Source: Desulfovibrio sp.
Lineage (GTDB): Bacteria > Desulfobacterota > Desulfovibrionia > Desulfovibrionales > Desulfovibrionaceae
Length of the DNA stretch: 64,000 bases
Reading direction: 5' to 3'
NCBI GenBank assembly: GCA_031291035.1
Contig: JAISLI010000038.1
Location: forward strand, 1-64,000
Shown in pieces: positions 1 through 8,881 of this stretch; within the stretch, counting starts at the first letter, position 1; each line of letters starts with the position of its first letter. The notes beneath the pieces are model-generated. The model did no database searches. It was not told the origin of the DNA and saw only the letters and a program-made list of their open reading frames with translations. The position numbers and the translations under genes were made by a program.

Positions 1-226
1 CGGGCGCGGGAACGCCGAAAAAGGAGGCGATTTGATCCAGCAGGACGGATGACAGGGCGCGGGGGGAAGAAGGGGCCACGTTCCAGACTTCCTTTTCCCT
101 GTTGTCCGCGTCGTTCGCGTCGGCCCGCAGGGGTAGGCCCAGGGCCAGAATCAGGAAGCAGGCGCCGAAAAAAAGGGCCGCCTGTTCACGCGGGGCGTTT
201 CCGGGATATTCACCTGATGTTTTCAT
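1..226 (-). CDS. Partial exported protein of unknown function (5' end only)
   Basis: The reading frame opens at an ATG at 226 behind a strong AAGGAGG site and runs off the left edge, so the ORF track does not list it. The visible 75 residues start with a hydrophilic stretch, then a hydrophobic core (FFGACFLILALGL) and a likely signal peptidase site after ADA. After that comes a polar region ending in a predicted helix (VLLDQIASFSAF). This is a typical Sec signal peptide, so the product should be periplasmic or outer-membrane associated. The family cannot be named from this fragment. Confidence 0.7.
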   Translation of the reverse strand, partial: MKTSGEYPGNAPREQAALFFGACFLILALGLPLRADANDADNREKEVWNVAPSSPRALSSVLLDQIASFFGVPAP

Positions 227-726
227 GGGGCCTCCTTGGTAGTGATGGGTAAAGGGCAAGAAAAAAGGCCGCAAGTGACTGACAGGGGCATGCCTTTCAG
301 GCTGGCGGCGAAAATGACGAAACGGCCCTGTCTCCCGAAGGAAACAGAGCCGCTCTGAAATGGAAAAACTGCGCTGTTCCTGACGAAAGACGCGGTATCC
401 GGCGGTGTTGACGTGTGTGTGCGCGCAAAAATCAGGCCACAACAGCCGATTTCAGCCCGCGCGTCCATCCTTTTTTCCTTTTTTCCGGGATGGATATCCT
501 TTTTCGTCCGCATCTTCATGCCGTCCGCCCAAGGCAAAAATGTCCGTTCGGCAGTGCCGGAATGTCGCACAATCGTCACACAGGCAAAACACCTACCTGT
601 TCGTGGCGCGAAAGTAAAGATTTTTCTCCGAAATTTTCGGATCAATCGGACAAAAAATTATAACATATCGAAATAACGAATATTTATGAGATTTCGCCTG
701 AAAATATTCCTCGTTACGAATCCTTA
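227..726. other. Intergenic region, no convincing gene
   Basis: Several overlapping short ORFs exist on both strands, but none has a ribosome binding site with protein-like composition. The right half (about 610-726) is AT-rich. It holds the imperfect inverted repeat AACGAATATTT / AAATATTCCTCGTT, which could end transcription of the minus-strand operon finishing at 727. It also presumably contains the promoter of the exported protein starting at 226. No specific promoter can be assigned. Confidence 0.4.
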
Positions 727-1068
727 TTACAGGCCGGCGTAGTCCAGCACGCTGTTCAGGCCGGCGCTGTTCGTACGCAGACCGCCGTCAACAACATGGC
801 GGGTCAGACGCCAGCCTTCAATGTCCAGTACGTCCAGGCCGCCCTTATGCTCCGGACCGAGATGCAGCCCAAGCGTTTTCAGGATTTCTTCCACGGGAAA
901 ATACACCCCTTCAAAACTGATCCGGGCCATTTCTCCTTCACGCTGGAGAACCGGCTCATCCGGGCTGTCGGCAATCGCGCCTGCGCAGATATTGTCCAGA
1001 GCCGCATAAAAATCGTCCGAAACAGGCCGGATCTGCCCATATACCTTGAGAATGACGCGCCGGGTCAC
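727..1068 (-). CDS. Small conserved-looking hypothetical protein (113 aa)
   Basis: I do not recognise a family. The listed ORF is longer, but a GTG at 1068 preceded by GGAGAGAGAAC gives a 113-residue protein starting VTRRVILKVYGQIRPVSDD, overlapping the stop of the TPR gene by four bases (GTGA). That overlap implies translational coupling. There is no signal peptide, membrane segment or cysteine. The composition looks like a soluble alpha/beta protein (EGVYFPVEEILKTLGLHLG). It is the last gene of a three-gene minus-strand operon after the lipoprotein and the exported TPR protein. Confidence 0.65.
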   Translation of the reverse strand: MTRRVILKVYGQIRPVSDDFYAALDNICAGAIADSPDEPVLQREGEMARISFEGVYFPVEEILKTLGLHLGPEHKGGLDVLDIEGWRLTRHVVDGGLRTNSAGLNSVLDYAGL

Positions 1069-2141
1069 CGTTCTCTCTCCGGGCCGAGACAATGACCCTG
1101 GCCGCGGGCTTCGGCAAACCCCTCGCAGTCTCCAAGGCCGCAGGCCGCGATGAAATCCTCGCACATTCCCCTGTAGTCGCCGCGCAAGAGCCGCACCGCC
1201 CCCCGTGTCCGCAAACAGCCGGCCATTTCCGTCCCCTCCGTCGAAATGCCTGCGGCCATGAGGGCGTTAAGATCTCCCTCGGCCAAGGCAAACTGGCGCA
1301 GGCGCATGTGGGCCAGAGCGCGGACATAGCGGGCACGGTACAAGTCCGGTTTCAGACGCAGGGCCTCGCTGCACGAATGCACGCATTGCTCGGGCAACCC
1401 TTGCTGCACCTGGGCTTCGGCAAGCGCCAGACGCGCCACAGGGCTCCGCGGGGCGAGAGTCACCGCTTTTTTCAGAAGCGGCAGCGCGTCGGCGCTTATG
1501 AACATGCCCGTCTGTGTCGGCGCGATGGCTCCCCTGACCAGCCAGAGTCCTTTGAGGACATCAGCCCGCGCATCAGAAAAATACGCTTGGGCTTTATCCG
1601 ACCGCGGACTTGAGGGGGGCGGGTGAGCCTCGCCGAAACATTCGCCTGCCGTCATGTCCGGCGAATTTTCCAAAGCGGCGCGGGTTTCCCCGATCAGCGC
1701 GCGCCAGAACCGCAAAAATTCGGAGTTGCGCAGAGCAAAGGCCGTATCTTCCGGCAGAGTCAGGCGCGGCTGAAGGACAACAGCGACATGGGGCAGATCC
1801 GTCCGGGGTTCGGGCGGCTGCGCCGCAGCGGCATACAAGTGCGCGGCCAAGGCTTGCCTGTCCTCCCGGGTAAGGGAAACAAAACGGAGGTCATGCCGGA
1901 CAGGCAGTTGTTCAGCCGCCTCGTCCACGGCTTTGAGCCAGGCCGCCGCGCGCGCCCTGACGTAGGCGGCCGTCAGGGGAGCATGCGGAAATCCCGCCAA
2001 CCGTTCAGCCGCCACAAAAACCGCGGCGCCCCCTCCCGCGTCACCGGGAACCGGCGGCGCTTCACCGCAATACGCACATGTGGCGCCGGCAAAGAATGCG
2101 CTCAGGACAACATGGTAAAAAATCTTATTTTTTACCTTCAA
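1065..2141 (-). CDS. Exported protein with TPR repeats
   Basis: No ATG start is available. The ORF can begin at TTG 2177 or TTG 2141. I prefer TTG 2141 because it directly yields a short signal peptide (MKVKNKIFYHVVLSAFFAG, cleavage near TCAYC). The N-terminal half is unfamiliar. Residues about 210-320 contain TPR-like helices (KAVTLAPRSPVARLALAEA, EALRLKPDLYRARYVRALA), so it probably binds protein partners outside the cytoplasm. It overlaps the end of the upstream lipoprotein gene and is coupled to the small downstream gene. The role is unknown. The start is uncertain by 12 codons. Confidence 0.7.
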   Translation of the reverse strand: MKVKNKIFYHVVLSAFFAGATCAYCGEAPPVPGDAGGGAAVFVAAERLAGFPHAPLTAAYVRARAAAWLKAVDEAAEQLPVRHDLRFVSLTREDRQALAAHLYAAAAQPPEPRTDLPHVAVVLQPRLTLPEDTAFALRNSEFLRFWRALIGETRAALENSPDMTAGECFGEAHPPPSSPRSDKAQAYFSDARADVLKGLWLVRGAIAPTQTGMFISADALPLLKKAVTLAPRSPVARLALAEAQVQQGLPEQCVHSCSEALRLKPDLYRARYVRALAHMRLRQFALAEGDLNALMAAGISTEGTEMAGCLRTRGAVRLLRGDYRGMCEDFIAACGLGDCEGFAEARGQGHCLGPERER

Positions 2142-2715
2142 CGCTTTGCACGATTTTGCGCGCCACGGGTTTGACAATATCCCGCAGGGTATCCAGCAGC
2201 AAGTTTTCAGCGGCCGAACTTGTAGGCAAACCTGTCCGCGACTGGGCCGAGTTGAAGGAATCCTTCAGGATGCGTTTCTGGCGGTTGGCGAGAAAGTATG
2301 TGACGCGCAACTCCGTGGAGAGTTCCGTGGCGGAGACTTCCTTGAGCCAGAGGGCGTTCAGCTCGCCCGTGACCATGTAATCCGGGTTGCCGCCGCGCGC
2401 CTGTTTGAAGGTGGCGGCATAGGAAACCTGCATGCCGTTGCGGGCAAGCTCGTCCGCAAGGGCGCGGCTGACCCAGTCCGCCATATTGTCATTGGTGACA
2501 AAAGCGCTGTTGTCCCGGCGCACGCCAAGACTTGTGCGGTCAGGGCGGTTGTCGGCAAAAGTGACAACGGTTATGCTCGGCGCATTGGGCGCGGGCAGAA
2601 TCGCCGCGTCCAGCGGAGGCTGCGGCAGCAGGCGCACATTGTTGCTCGGCCCGCACGCCGCGAGAAACAGGACAAAAAGCAGTGGGAGCGGCAGGGCAAG
2701 ACGGGTGTAGCTCAT
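2125..2715 (-). CDS. YajG-like lipoprotein
   Basis: ATG at 2715 follows GAGAGG with good spacing, giving 196 aa rather than the longer listed ORF. A lipoprotein signal peptide ends in the lipobox FLAAC, so the mature protein should be lipidated at Cys20 or nearby. The body (ITVVTFADNRPDRTSLG, then ADWVSRALADELARNGMQV and YMVTGELNALWLKEVS) resembles the YajG/uncharacterised lipoprotein family, with the pattern of a small periplasmic alpha/beta domain seen in curli- or assembly-associated lipoproteins. It heads a three-gene operon. The family call is from pattern memory. Confidence 0.75.
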   Translation of the reverse strand: MSYTRLALPLPLLFVLFLAACGPSNNVRLLPQPPLDAAILPAPNAPSITVVTFADNRPDRTSLGVRRDNSAFVTNDNMADWVSRALADELARNGMQVSYAATFKQARGGNPDYMVTGELNALWLKEVSATELSTELRVTYFLANRQKRILKDSFNSAQSRTGLPTSSAAENLLLDTLRDIVKPVARKIVQSVEGKK

Positions 2716-2994
2716 GGTGACCTCTCGCGGGGGTTGAAACGGATTGCGGAAAAAAGCTGACAAGTATTGATTATATTCGGAACGGGCCGTTTTTGCAAGA
2801 ACTTCTTGAAAGCGACTTCCGTGCCGCCAGGGGCATGTATGGACCCGCCTCGCGAGTCAAGGTTTTTTTGAGTTGCGGAGATTTCTTTTGTAATCTGTAT
2901 AGCGACAATTTAAGGAAATGGAACTGCGCTGAAACGGCGAAAGCGCTATAAGGCACAGTGCGTATTCTGGACTTTTTCTAAAAAAACGCAAGAC

Positions 2995-3795
2995 TTATGC
3001 CGGATTTTTTCCGGAGCGGCGCGCGCTGCCGGGCAGCACCGGCAGAAGCCGGCCGAGGCCACAGCCTTTGGGGCCGGCGGGCGCGATGAAGGGATAGACT
3101 TCAACGCCCTTGTCCAGGGCGGCGTAAAACAGGGCCGCGTAGTCCGGGTCAATATAGTCCGCCGGGGCGAAGCAGGCCGCGTCGGCGCGCTGGACGCAGT
3201 AAAAAAAGACGGCCCGCGCGCCTGTTCTGACCAGCTCCGCCATGAGGCGCAGGTGCTTTTGCCCCCGCGCCGTCACGGCGTCGGGAAAGGCGGCGGCGCC
3301 GTCCTCAACCAGGGTGACGTTCTTGCATTCCACCCATAGGGGGGGCATGCCCGGCCCCGTGAGCAGCGCGTCCAGGCGAGCGTTTTTGTATGCCGCCTCG
3401 GCGGTGAGGCGCGTGTAGCCCCCGGCAAAGGGGAGGCGGCCGTTCTCGAAGGCGGCCCGCAAAAGCCGGTTGGGCGTCAGGGTATTGACGCCCGCCCAGC
3501 CGCCGCCGGGGGGATCTGCGGGAAGAGGATAAAAAGGATCGCCGGCCGGGGCCTCGGGGCCATTGAGGGAGACAAGCTCCAGAGTGAAGGGGAGCTTGCG
3601 TTTACGGCCCGGCGCCGGCGAGACGAGCACGGGCAGGCCGGGGCGCGCAAGGCCCAGCATGCCGCCCGAATTGTTGGTATGCGCCCACAGGGTTTGCCCC
3701 TTGTGGGCGAAGGCGATGAGAAAGCGTTTTTCCCGCCGTATCAGGCGGCCGTAAAGGCAGCCTTCGGGAAGGGGAAGCAGGGGCGCGTCATCCAT
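2995..3795 (-). CDS. sfsA: SfsA family DNA-binding/nuclease-like protein
   Basis: The protein of about 266 aa has the SfsA layout. An N-terminal OB-like part (GRLIRREKRFLIAF, then HTNNSGGMLGL matching the family's cytosine/NTG motif) is followed by a restriction-endonuclease-like core (LDALLTGPGMPPLWVECKNVTLVEDG) with the D-E-x-K type residues, and a conserved end (DPDYAALFYAALDKGVEVYPF). SfsA was named for sugar fermentation stimulation in E. coli and its biochemical role is still uncertain. The ORF opens at TTG 3810, but ATG 3795 gives the family-typical start. No good Shine-Dalgarno is visible for either. Confidence 0.9.
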   Translation of the reverse strand: MDDAPLLPLPEGCLYGRLIRREKRFLIAFAHKGQTLWAHTNNSGGMLGLARPGLPVLVSPAPGRKRKLPFTLELVSLNGPEAPAGDPFYPLPADPPGGGWAGVNTLTPNRLLRAAFENGRLPFAGGYTRLTAEAAYKNARLDALLTGPGMPPLWVECKNVTLVEDGAAAFPDAVTARGQKHLRLMAELVRTGARAVFFYCVQRADAACFAPADYIDPDYAALFYAALDKGVEVYPFIAPAGPKGCGLGRLLPVLPGSARRSGKNPA

Positions 3796-3812
3796 CGGCA
3801 AGTACAGCAAGT

Positions 3813-3887
3813 AACGCTTGAAACAGTTCGCTTACGGCGGGCAAAGCCTTGCGGAGCGGTGCACCCGTTTCATGCGTGAACCGCTCA
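3813..3887 (-). repeat. Modular palindromic intergenic repeat, copy 1
   Basis: Read on the minus strand, this carries GCGGTTCACG-N-CGTTTCAT-type arms that can form a stem, followed by CCGCTCCGCAAGG and a segment ending in TGTTTCAAGCG. The same modules recur at 12241, 15041, 16582 and 34303. It sits between sfsA and the phosphofructokinase gene, both on the minus strand, with no coding potential of its own. Confidence 0.75.
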
Positions 3888-3899
3888 TGAAGCCCCGGC

Positions 3900-5207
3900 T
3901 CAGACATCCGGCAGCATGCCCTTGAGCATTCCCTGCCCGGTGGATTCCAGCACCGCCCGCCACGTGTCCGAATAAATGTTCATCGTGCGGCGCTTGCGCG
4001 TCACCAGTTCCAGCGGCAGATGCACGTAGCGCCCCTGCAGTTTGGCGACAACCATGTCCGTGCGGCCGGCCATGGCCGCGTGCACGGCGTATTGCCCCAG
4101 AAAACCGCAATATACCTTGTCGTTGGCGACCGCCGGCACGGAGCGTATGATATAGCTCGGATCAATGTATTTTATGGAATGCGGCATCCCGCGGGCGTCA
4201 AGATAGGCTTTTATTTCCCGGCGCAGCAGCGCGGCGATGTCTCCGAGCACGGGATTGCCCGAAGGGTCCGTGGCCGCGCTTTTGGCGAGCAGATGCTGGC
4301 CCGCGCCTTCGGCGGCGACGATGACCGCGTGTTTGCGCGAGCGCAGGCGCGCTTCCAGCGCGGGCAGAAGGCCGCCTTCGCCCTCCAGGATAAAGGGGGC
4401 CTCGGGAATCAGGACAAAATTCACCTCCTTGAGGGCCAGAGCCGCGCGCGCGGCGATGAAGCCGGATTCCCGCCCCATGAGCTTCACAAGGCCGATGCCG
4501 TTGGGCGCGCCGCAGGCCTCGGTATGGGCGCATTCAATGGCCTCCGTGGCCTTGAACACGGCGGTTTCAAAACCGAAGGACTGGGGGATGAAATTGATGT
4601 CGTTGTCAATTGTTTTGGGTATGCCGATAACGGCAATCCTGAGCCCCCGCTTGCGCACCTCCCCGCTGATGGAGAGGGCCGCGCGCATGGTTCCGTCCCC
4701 GCCGATGATAAAAAGGGCGTTGATGTTGCAGCGCTCCAGGGTGTCCACGATTTCATCGGCCGGTTGCGGGCCGCGGGAGGAGCCGATCACGGTTCCGCCG
4801 AAGCGGTGGATGTCCGCCACCATGGCGGGCGTGAATTCCACAAGGGCATGCTTGTACTTGGGGACGAAACCTTCCAGTCCGTAGGGGATGCCCAGCACCG
4901 AGGGCACATTGTAGGCGTGGAAGGCCTCCAGCACAATGGCGCGGATAACATCGTTGATGCCGGGGCACAGGCCCCCGCAGGTCACAATGGCGCATTTTGC
5001 GCGGGTGGTGTCAAAATAGAGCTTCCTGCGCGGCCCCGCGGCTTCAAAGACGTTGTTGGAGCGGCCTCCGCCTCCTTCGCTCAGCTCGTCGTCCACAAGA
5101 ATCCGGAACTGCGCGTCATCGGCCCAGGTTCTGTAGGGCAGGCGCGATTCAAGCTTGCGCGGGCCAAGGGTGCGGATGGCGGTATTGATTGTCTGGTCTT
5201 TGCGCAT
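3900..5207 (-). CDS. 6-phosphofructokinase, ATP-dependent group II-like
   Basis: Phosphorylates fructose 6-phosphate in glycolysis. ATG 5207 behind AGCGAGG gives 435 aa, and the upstream extension of the listed ORF is not needed. Motifs: GGLCPGIN (nucleotide loop, about residue 88), FIIGGDGTMRAA (about 180) and PKTIDNDI (about 220) with the catalytic Asp, then GRESGFIAARAAL. Gly in GGDGT rather than GGDD and Asn in TIDND rather than TIDGD point to ATP rather than pyrophosphate as phosphoryl donor. The length and the N-terminal extension (about 85 residues) match the long PFK clade found in plants, spirochaetes and Desulfovibrio. Confidence 0.9.
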   Translation of the reverse strand: MRKDQTINTAIRTLGPRKLESRLPYRTWADDAQFRILVDDELSEGGGGRSNNVFEAAGPRRKLYFDTTRAKCAIVTCGGLCPGINDVIRAIVLEAFHAYNVPSVLGIPYGLEGFVPKYKHALVEFTPAMVADIHRFGGTVIGSSRGPQPADEIVDTLERCNINALFIIGGDGTMRAALSISGEVRKRGLRIAVIGIPKTIDNDINFIPQSFGFETAVFKATEAIECAHTEACGAPNGIGLVKLMGRESGFIAARAALALKEVNFVLIPEAPFILEGEGGLLPALEARLRSRKHAVIVAAEGAGQHLLAKSAATDPSGNPVLGDIAALLRREIKAYLDARGMPHSIKYIDPSYIIRSVPAVANDKVYCGFLGQYAVHAAMAGRTDMVVAKLQGRYVHLPLELVTRKRRTMNIYSDTWRAVLESTGQGMLKGMLPDV

Positions 5208-5346
5208 GGGGAACCTCGCTGAAAATTTGTCCGGGGCGGATGCGGCGCGGCGGGCGCGGCCGGGTAGCTTGAGATTTTTTCGCTGGCCTTTTATACTGCC
5301 TTCTCCGCTCCGCCGCAAGAGCGCGGGCGCGGATACGGGAGGTATT

Positions 5347-6588
5347 GTGCCGGTTATTCGCAAGAGTTTGCTGCAGCTGATTTTTTCAGGCGCGTACATG
5401 CTGCGCTGGAATGACAAGCTCCGCCCTTCTGAATTGCCGGAAATCGACAAACAGGCGCACAAAATGCTTGTGGCCTGCATCCTGTGGAATGAAAACGCCC
5501 ATGACCTGTCCGAAGCCGGGCGGCGGGATCTGGCCGCGGCGGTTATTGAAGGCGGTCTGTTCGACTATTTTTACCGTCTCGTCATCACGGACATCAAACC
5601 GCCCGTTTTCTACCGCATCAAGGAAAACGCGGAGCACTGCCGCAGGCTGACGGAGTATGTCCTTGCAGAGCTTGAGCCGCTCCTTTCCCCCCTGGGGCCG
5701 TTCTGGGAGCGCTGCCGCGCCTGGCATCGCGCGGAAGGGGAGGAGAACGCCCCCGCCCGCCGCATTCTCTCGGCGGCGCATCTTTTCGCATCCCGCTGGG
5801 AATTCGCCCTCATCAAGCCGCTGAACGCTTTTGACGACGAAATGGAGGACATCGCCGCATCCTTCGAGGATCGTCTGGCCGCGTTCAGGGATATTGAGGG
5901 CGCAAAGGCGCTGCTTGCCCCCGGCTCGGCCCTGGCCGGGCTGGCCAACCACTGCGGGCAGTTGCGCTTTCAGATACGCTGGACGAAGGCCCCGCGCATC
6001 CCCGCCACATCCGTGCTCGGTCACATGTTCGTTGTGGCCGCCCTGGCCTATTTTTTCAGCCTCTCCGTGAACGCCTGCCGCGCGCGCGCGGTCAACAACT
6101 TTTTCTGCGGGCTCTTTCACGACCTGCCGGAGCTGCTCACCCGCGACATCATCTCGCCGGTCAAGCGCTCGGTGAGCATTTTGCCCTCCATTCTCAAGGA
6201 ATATGAAGGAGAAGAACTGGAGCGGCGCATTTTTCGCCCTTTGCGCCGGGGCGGCTTTTATGGCCTGGTGGAGCGGATTTCCTATTATCTCGGCCTTGAA
6301 GTGGGCTCGGAATTTCATGAAAGCGTGCGCGAGGGCGGGCGCGTGCGCAGGGTGGAGGGCTTCGCCGCCCTGCAGGAGACCGGCAACATCGACGCCCTTG
6401 ATCCGAAAGACGGGGAGATGCTCAAGGTCTGCGACCGGCTGGCGGCTTTTTTGGAGGCGCACAGTTCCATCCGCAACGGCGTTTCTTCGCCGCATTTGCA
6501 GGAGGCCTTGGCCCGGCTGAAGGCGGATTTGCATAAAAGCCCGCCGGAATGCCTGCGCCTCGGCTCCCTGCTGGCGGATTTCGACTGA
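5347..6588 (+). CDS. HD-domain phosphohydrolase-like protein
   Basis: GTG 5347 has GGGAGG four bases upstream and is preferred over the far-upstream start in the track, which overlaps the phosphofructokinase gene. The 413-residue product is cytosolic. Its centre holds an HD-type metal site: a first histidine in LGHMFVVAALAYFFS (about 220), then FFCGLFHDLPELLTRD (about 250). This is the arrangement of YfbR-like (HD_3) nucleotidase/phosphohydrolases. The N-terminal 180 residues are an extra helical region and the substrate is unknown. It is divergent from pfk. Confidence 0.8.
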   Translation: MPVIRKSLLQLIFSGAYMLRWNDKLRPSELPEIDKQAHKMLVACILWNENAHDLSEAGRRDLAAAVIEGGLFDYFYRLVITDIKPPVFYRIKENAEHCRRLTEYVLAELEPLLSPLGPFWERCRAWHRAEGEENAPARRILSAAHLFASRWEFALIKPLNAFDDEMEDIAASFEDRLAAFRDIEGAKALLAPGSALAGLANHCGQLRFQIRWTKAPRIPATSVLGHMFVVAALAYFFSLSVNACRARAVNNFFCGLFHDLPELLTRDIISPVKRSVSILPSILKEYEGEELERRIFRPLRRGGFYGLVERISYYLGLEVGSEFHESVREGGRVRRVEGFAALQETGNIDALDPKDGEMLKVCDRLAAFLEAHSSIRNGVSSPHLQEALARLKADLHKSPPECLRLGSLLADFD

Positions 6589-6719
6589 ACATCCGCGCCC
6601 AAAGGCCTCGCCAATTGTCCGAAAATATTCCTCCAAATTTTTAACTGGTTACGTCGTCCATCCGATTGCCCCGGCATTCAGCGCCGGCTCATTCCGCGGT
6701 ATTTCAACTTGTTCATCGT

Positions 6720-7529
6720 TCATTCGATTGTCTTGTGGCTGTCAAAAGGCTGTCCGGGCGGCAACCAGGCGGCGGGCATGTCGTCTTTCAGGCGGATGCC
6801 GGAATAGCCCAGGGAAAAGGCGTGTTGAACAAGATAGCATAACTTGCGTACGCTTTCGGCAATGCCAAGGCCGCCCGGGCGCACATTGGAAATGCAGTTG
6901 CGCGTCTCGTCCGTGCATCCGGGTTTCGGTTCGAAAGTCATATACACGCCCATGGAATCGGGTGAACTCAGACCGGGCCGCTCTCCTATCAAAATCACGG
7001 ACAGTCTGGCCCGGACCATATGCGTTATTTCGTCGGCCACAGCAACCCTGCCGTTGTCCACAACAACCACCGGCGCCAGACTCAATCCGGCGGCGGCAAG
7101 CCGGGGGGTCAGGGCGGCGGCGAAGGGCGGCGCGTTGTCGTGTATCGCGCGGGCGGAAAGTCCGTTGCTGATGACGAGACAGACATCGGCTCCGGTTTTT
7201 TCCCCGGAGTCAGCGTATTCCCTCAAGGCCGCGGCTGAAGCCCCGGACAGGCGGCGCCCTTTGTCCGGCCGGGCAAGAAATTCCTCGCGGTCAAGGGCCG
7301 CGCTTTTCAGCGTCAGGACATCCAGCCCCTGTTTTTCAAGCTCGCCGCGGACAAACTCTTTGTCGAAGCCGGTCAGCACCGCGTCCCGCGCTCTCGCGTG
7401 GGCGAGGCGGAATTCCAGCCAGGCGGCCACAGGCAGGCTGACGCCGCATCGCCCCAAGGCTATGCGGGCCTGCGTATGCAGGCGCAAAGCCTTCCAGGGA
7501 TCTTCGGCGGTCGGCTTCACTGCCCGCAT
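6720..7529 (-). CDS. eutC: Ethanolamine ammonia-lyase small subunit EutC
   Basis: Together with EutB it cleaves ethanolamine to acetaldehyde and ammonia using adenosylcobalamin. ATG 7529 lies inside the end of eutB (13-base overlap), giving 269 aa. Family marks: TQARIALGRCGVSLPVAAWLEF near the N-terminus, GADVCLVISNGLSARAIHDN, VVVDNGRVAVADEI, then ILIGERPGLSSPDSMGVYMTFEPKPGCTD and the terminal RNCISNVRPGGLGI segment that helps bind cobalamin. It is the last gene of the TRAP-eutBC operon. No shell protein or reactivase gene follows within the window. Confidence 0.95.
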   Translation of the reverse strand: MRAVKPTAEDPWKALRLHTQARIALGRCGVSLPVAAWLEFRLAHARARDAVLTGFDKEFVRGELEKQGLDVLTLKSAALDREEFLARPDKGRRLSGASAAALREYADSGEKTGADVCLVISNGLSARAIHDNAPPFAAALTPRLAAAGLSLAPVVVVDNGRVAVADEITHMVRARLSVILIGERPGLSSPDSMGVYMTFEPKPGCTDETRNCISNVRPGGLGIAESVRKLCYLVQHAFSLGYSGIRLKDDMPAAWLPPGQPFDSHKTIE

Positions 7530-8872
7530 ATCGCCATCTCCAGGGCTTGAACGCCGTCCCCGGGGGAGAGCAGCGCGCCGCGGGCGTCGTGAATGCGCAT
7601 TTTCTCCAGCCAGGCCTCGAATTCCGGAGCGGGAAGCAGGCCGAGCAGTTTCCGCAGGTAGGCTGCATCGTGGAAGGATGTGGACTGATAGTGGAGCATG
7701 ATGTCGTCCGCTCCGGGAATGCCCATGATGAAATTGCACCCGGCCGCGCCCAGCAAGGTGAGCAGCATGTCCATATCATCCTGATCCGCCTCGGCATGAT
7801 TGGTGTAGCAAATATCAACGCCCATGGGCAGGCCGAGCAATTTGCCGCAAAAATGGTCTTCCAGGCCGGCCCGGATAATTTGTTTGCCGTTGTACAGATA
7901 TTCCGGCCCGATAAAGCCGACGACCGTGTTGACGAGCAAGGGGGCGAAACGGCGCGCCACGGCATAGGAACGGCATTCCAGAGTTTGCTGGTCAACGTCG
8001 TGATGCGCGTTGGCGGAAAGCGCGCTCCCCTGTCCCGTTTCAAAATACATGACGTTGTCGCCGACTGTGCCCCGCTTCAGCGAAAGGGTGGCTTCCCTGG
8101 CCTCCTCCAGCAATGCCAGATTGATGCCGAAAGACGCGTTGGCTTTTTCCGTTCCGGCAATGGACTGGAAACAGAGATCCACCGGAGCTCCGTGGCGGAT
8201 AAGCTCCATCGTGTTGGTGACATGGGTCAGGACGCAGCTTTGGGTGGGTATGGCGTAGCGGCTGATCAGGGAGTCCAGCAGGTTCAGGATACGAAAACAG
8301 TTCTCCGGACTGTCCGTGGCGGGATTGATGCCGATAACGGCGTCTCCCGCGCCGTAGAAAAGGCCGTCAATGGTGGAGGCCAGAATTCCGGCCGGATCAT
8401 CCGCGGGGTGGTTGGGCTGCAGCCGAGTGGAAAAACGCCCCGGCAGGCCGATGGTGTTGCGGAACACGGTGACCACACGGCACTTGGAGGCCGCCAGAAT
8501 CAGATCCTGCACGCGCATCAGCTTGCTGACGGCGGCGGCCATTTCCGGCGTTATGCCGGGGGCGAGGGCTGCAAGTGTTTCGGGGCCGGCCGCGTCCGTC
8601 AGCAGCCAGTCCCGGAATTCGCCCACGGTAAAGGAACTGATGGGGCCGAAAGCCGCGAAGTCGTGACTGTCCACAATGAGACGGCTTATCTCGTCTTCCT
8701 CGTACGGGATGACGCACTCATTGAGAAAACGCTTTAGCGGCGTGTCCGCCAGTTCCATTTGGGCCAGAACGCGGTCTTCGTCACTGGCGGCGGCAACGCC
8801 GGCCAGCGCGTCCCCCGACCTGAAAGGCGACGCCTCGGCCAGCAGACGGCGCAACGATGATGTTCTTTCCAC
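7517..8872 (-). CDS. eutB: Ethanolamine ammonia-lyase large subunit EutB
   Basis: The catalytic TIM-barrel subunit, 451 aa, full length. Recognised by RSGDALAGVAAASDEDR, FSTRLQPNHPADD, GAGDAVIGINPATDS, the VNTVVGFIGPEYLYNGKQII region, CYTNHAEADQDDMD and GIPGADDIMLHYQSTSFHD, closely following E. coli EutB. The start is a GTG nine bases after the dctM stop, with only a weak ribosome binding site, which suggests coupling to dctM. The TRAP transporter upstream implies that substrate import and cleavage are co-regulated. No adenosylcobalamin riboswitch box was seen upstream of the operon. Confidence 0.96.
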   Translation of the reverse strand: MERTSSLRRLLAEASPFRSGDALAGVAAASDEDRVLAQMELADTPLKRFLNECVIPYEEDEISRLIVDSHDFAAFGPISSFTVGEFRDWLLTDAAGPETLAALAPGITPEMAAAVSKLMRVQDLILAASKCRVVTVFRNTIGLPGRFSTRLQPNHPADDPAGILASTIDGLFYGAGDAVIGINPATDSPENCFRILNLLDSLISRYAIPTQSCVLTHVTNTMELIRHGAPVDLCFQSIAGTEKANASFGINLALLEEAREATLSLKRGTVGDNVMYFETGQGSALSANAHHDVDQQTLECRSYAVARRFAPLLVNTVVGFIGPEYLYNGKQIIRAGLEDHFCGKLLGLPMGVDICYTNHAEADQDDMDMLLTLLGAAGCNFIMGIPGADDIMLHYQSTSFHDAAYLRKLLGLLPAPEFEAWLEKMRIHDARGALLSPGDGVQALEMAICGQ

Positions 8873-8881
8873 GACCGACGC

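Noticed and set aside
223-645. 140-aa minus-strand ORF in the left intergenic region
   Set aside because: Arginine- and cysteine-rich random-looking translation with no ribosome binding site. It ends at the start of the better-supported exported protein.
4020-5222. 400-aa plus-strand ORF opposite phosphofructokinase
   Set aside because: It fully overlaps a well-supported enzyme gene and has no recognisable motif or ribosome binding site.
5386-6636. 416-aa minus-strand ORF opposite the HD-domain gene
   Set aside because: It is a shadow of the HD-domain coding frame and has no protein-like features.
7547-8737. 396-aa plus-strand ORF opposite eutB
   Set aside because: It is antisense to a near full-length EutB match, and its composition is unlike real proteins.
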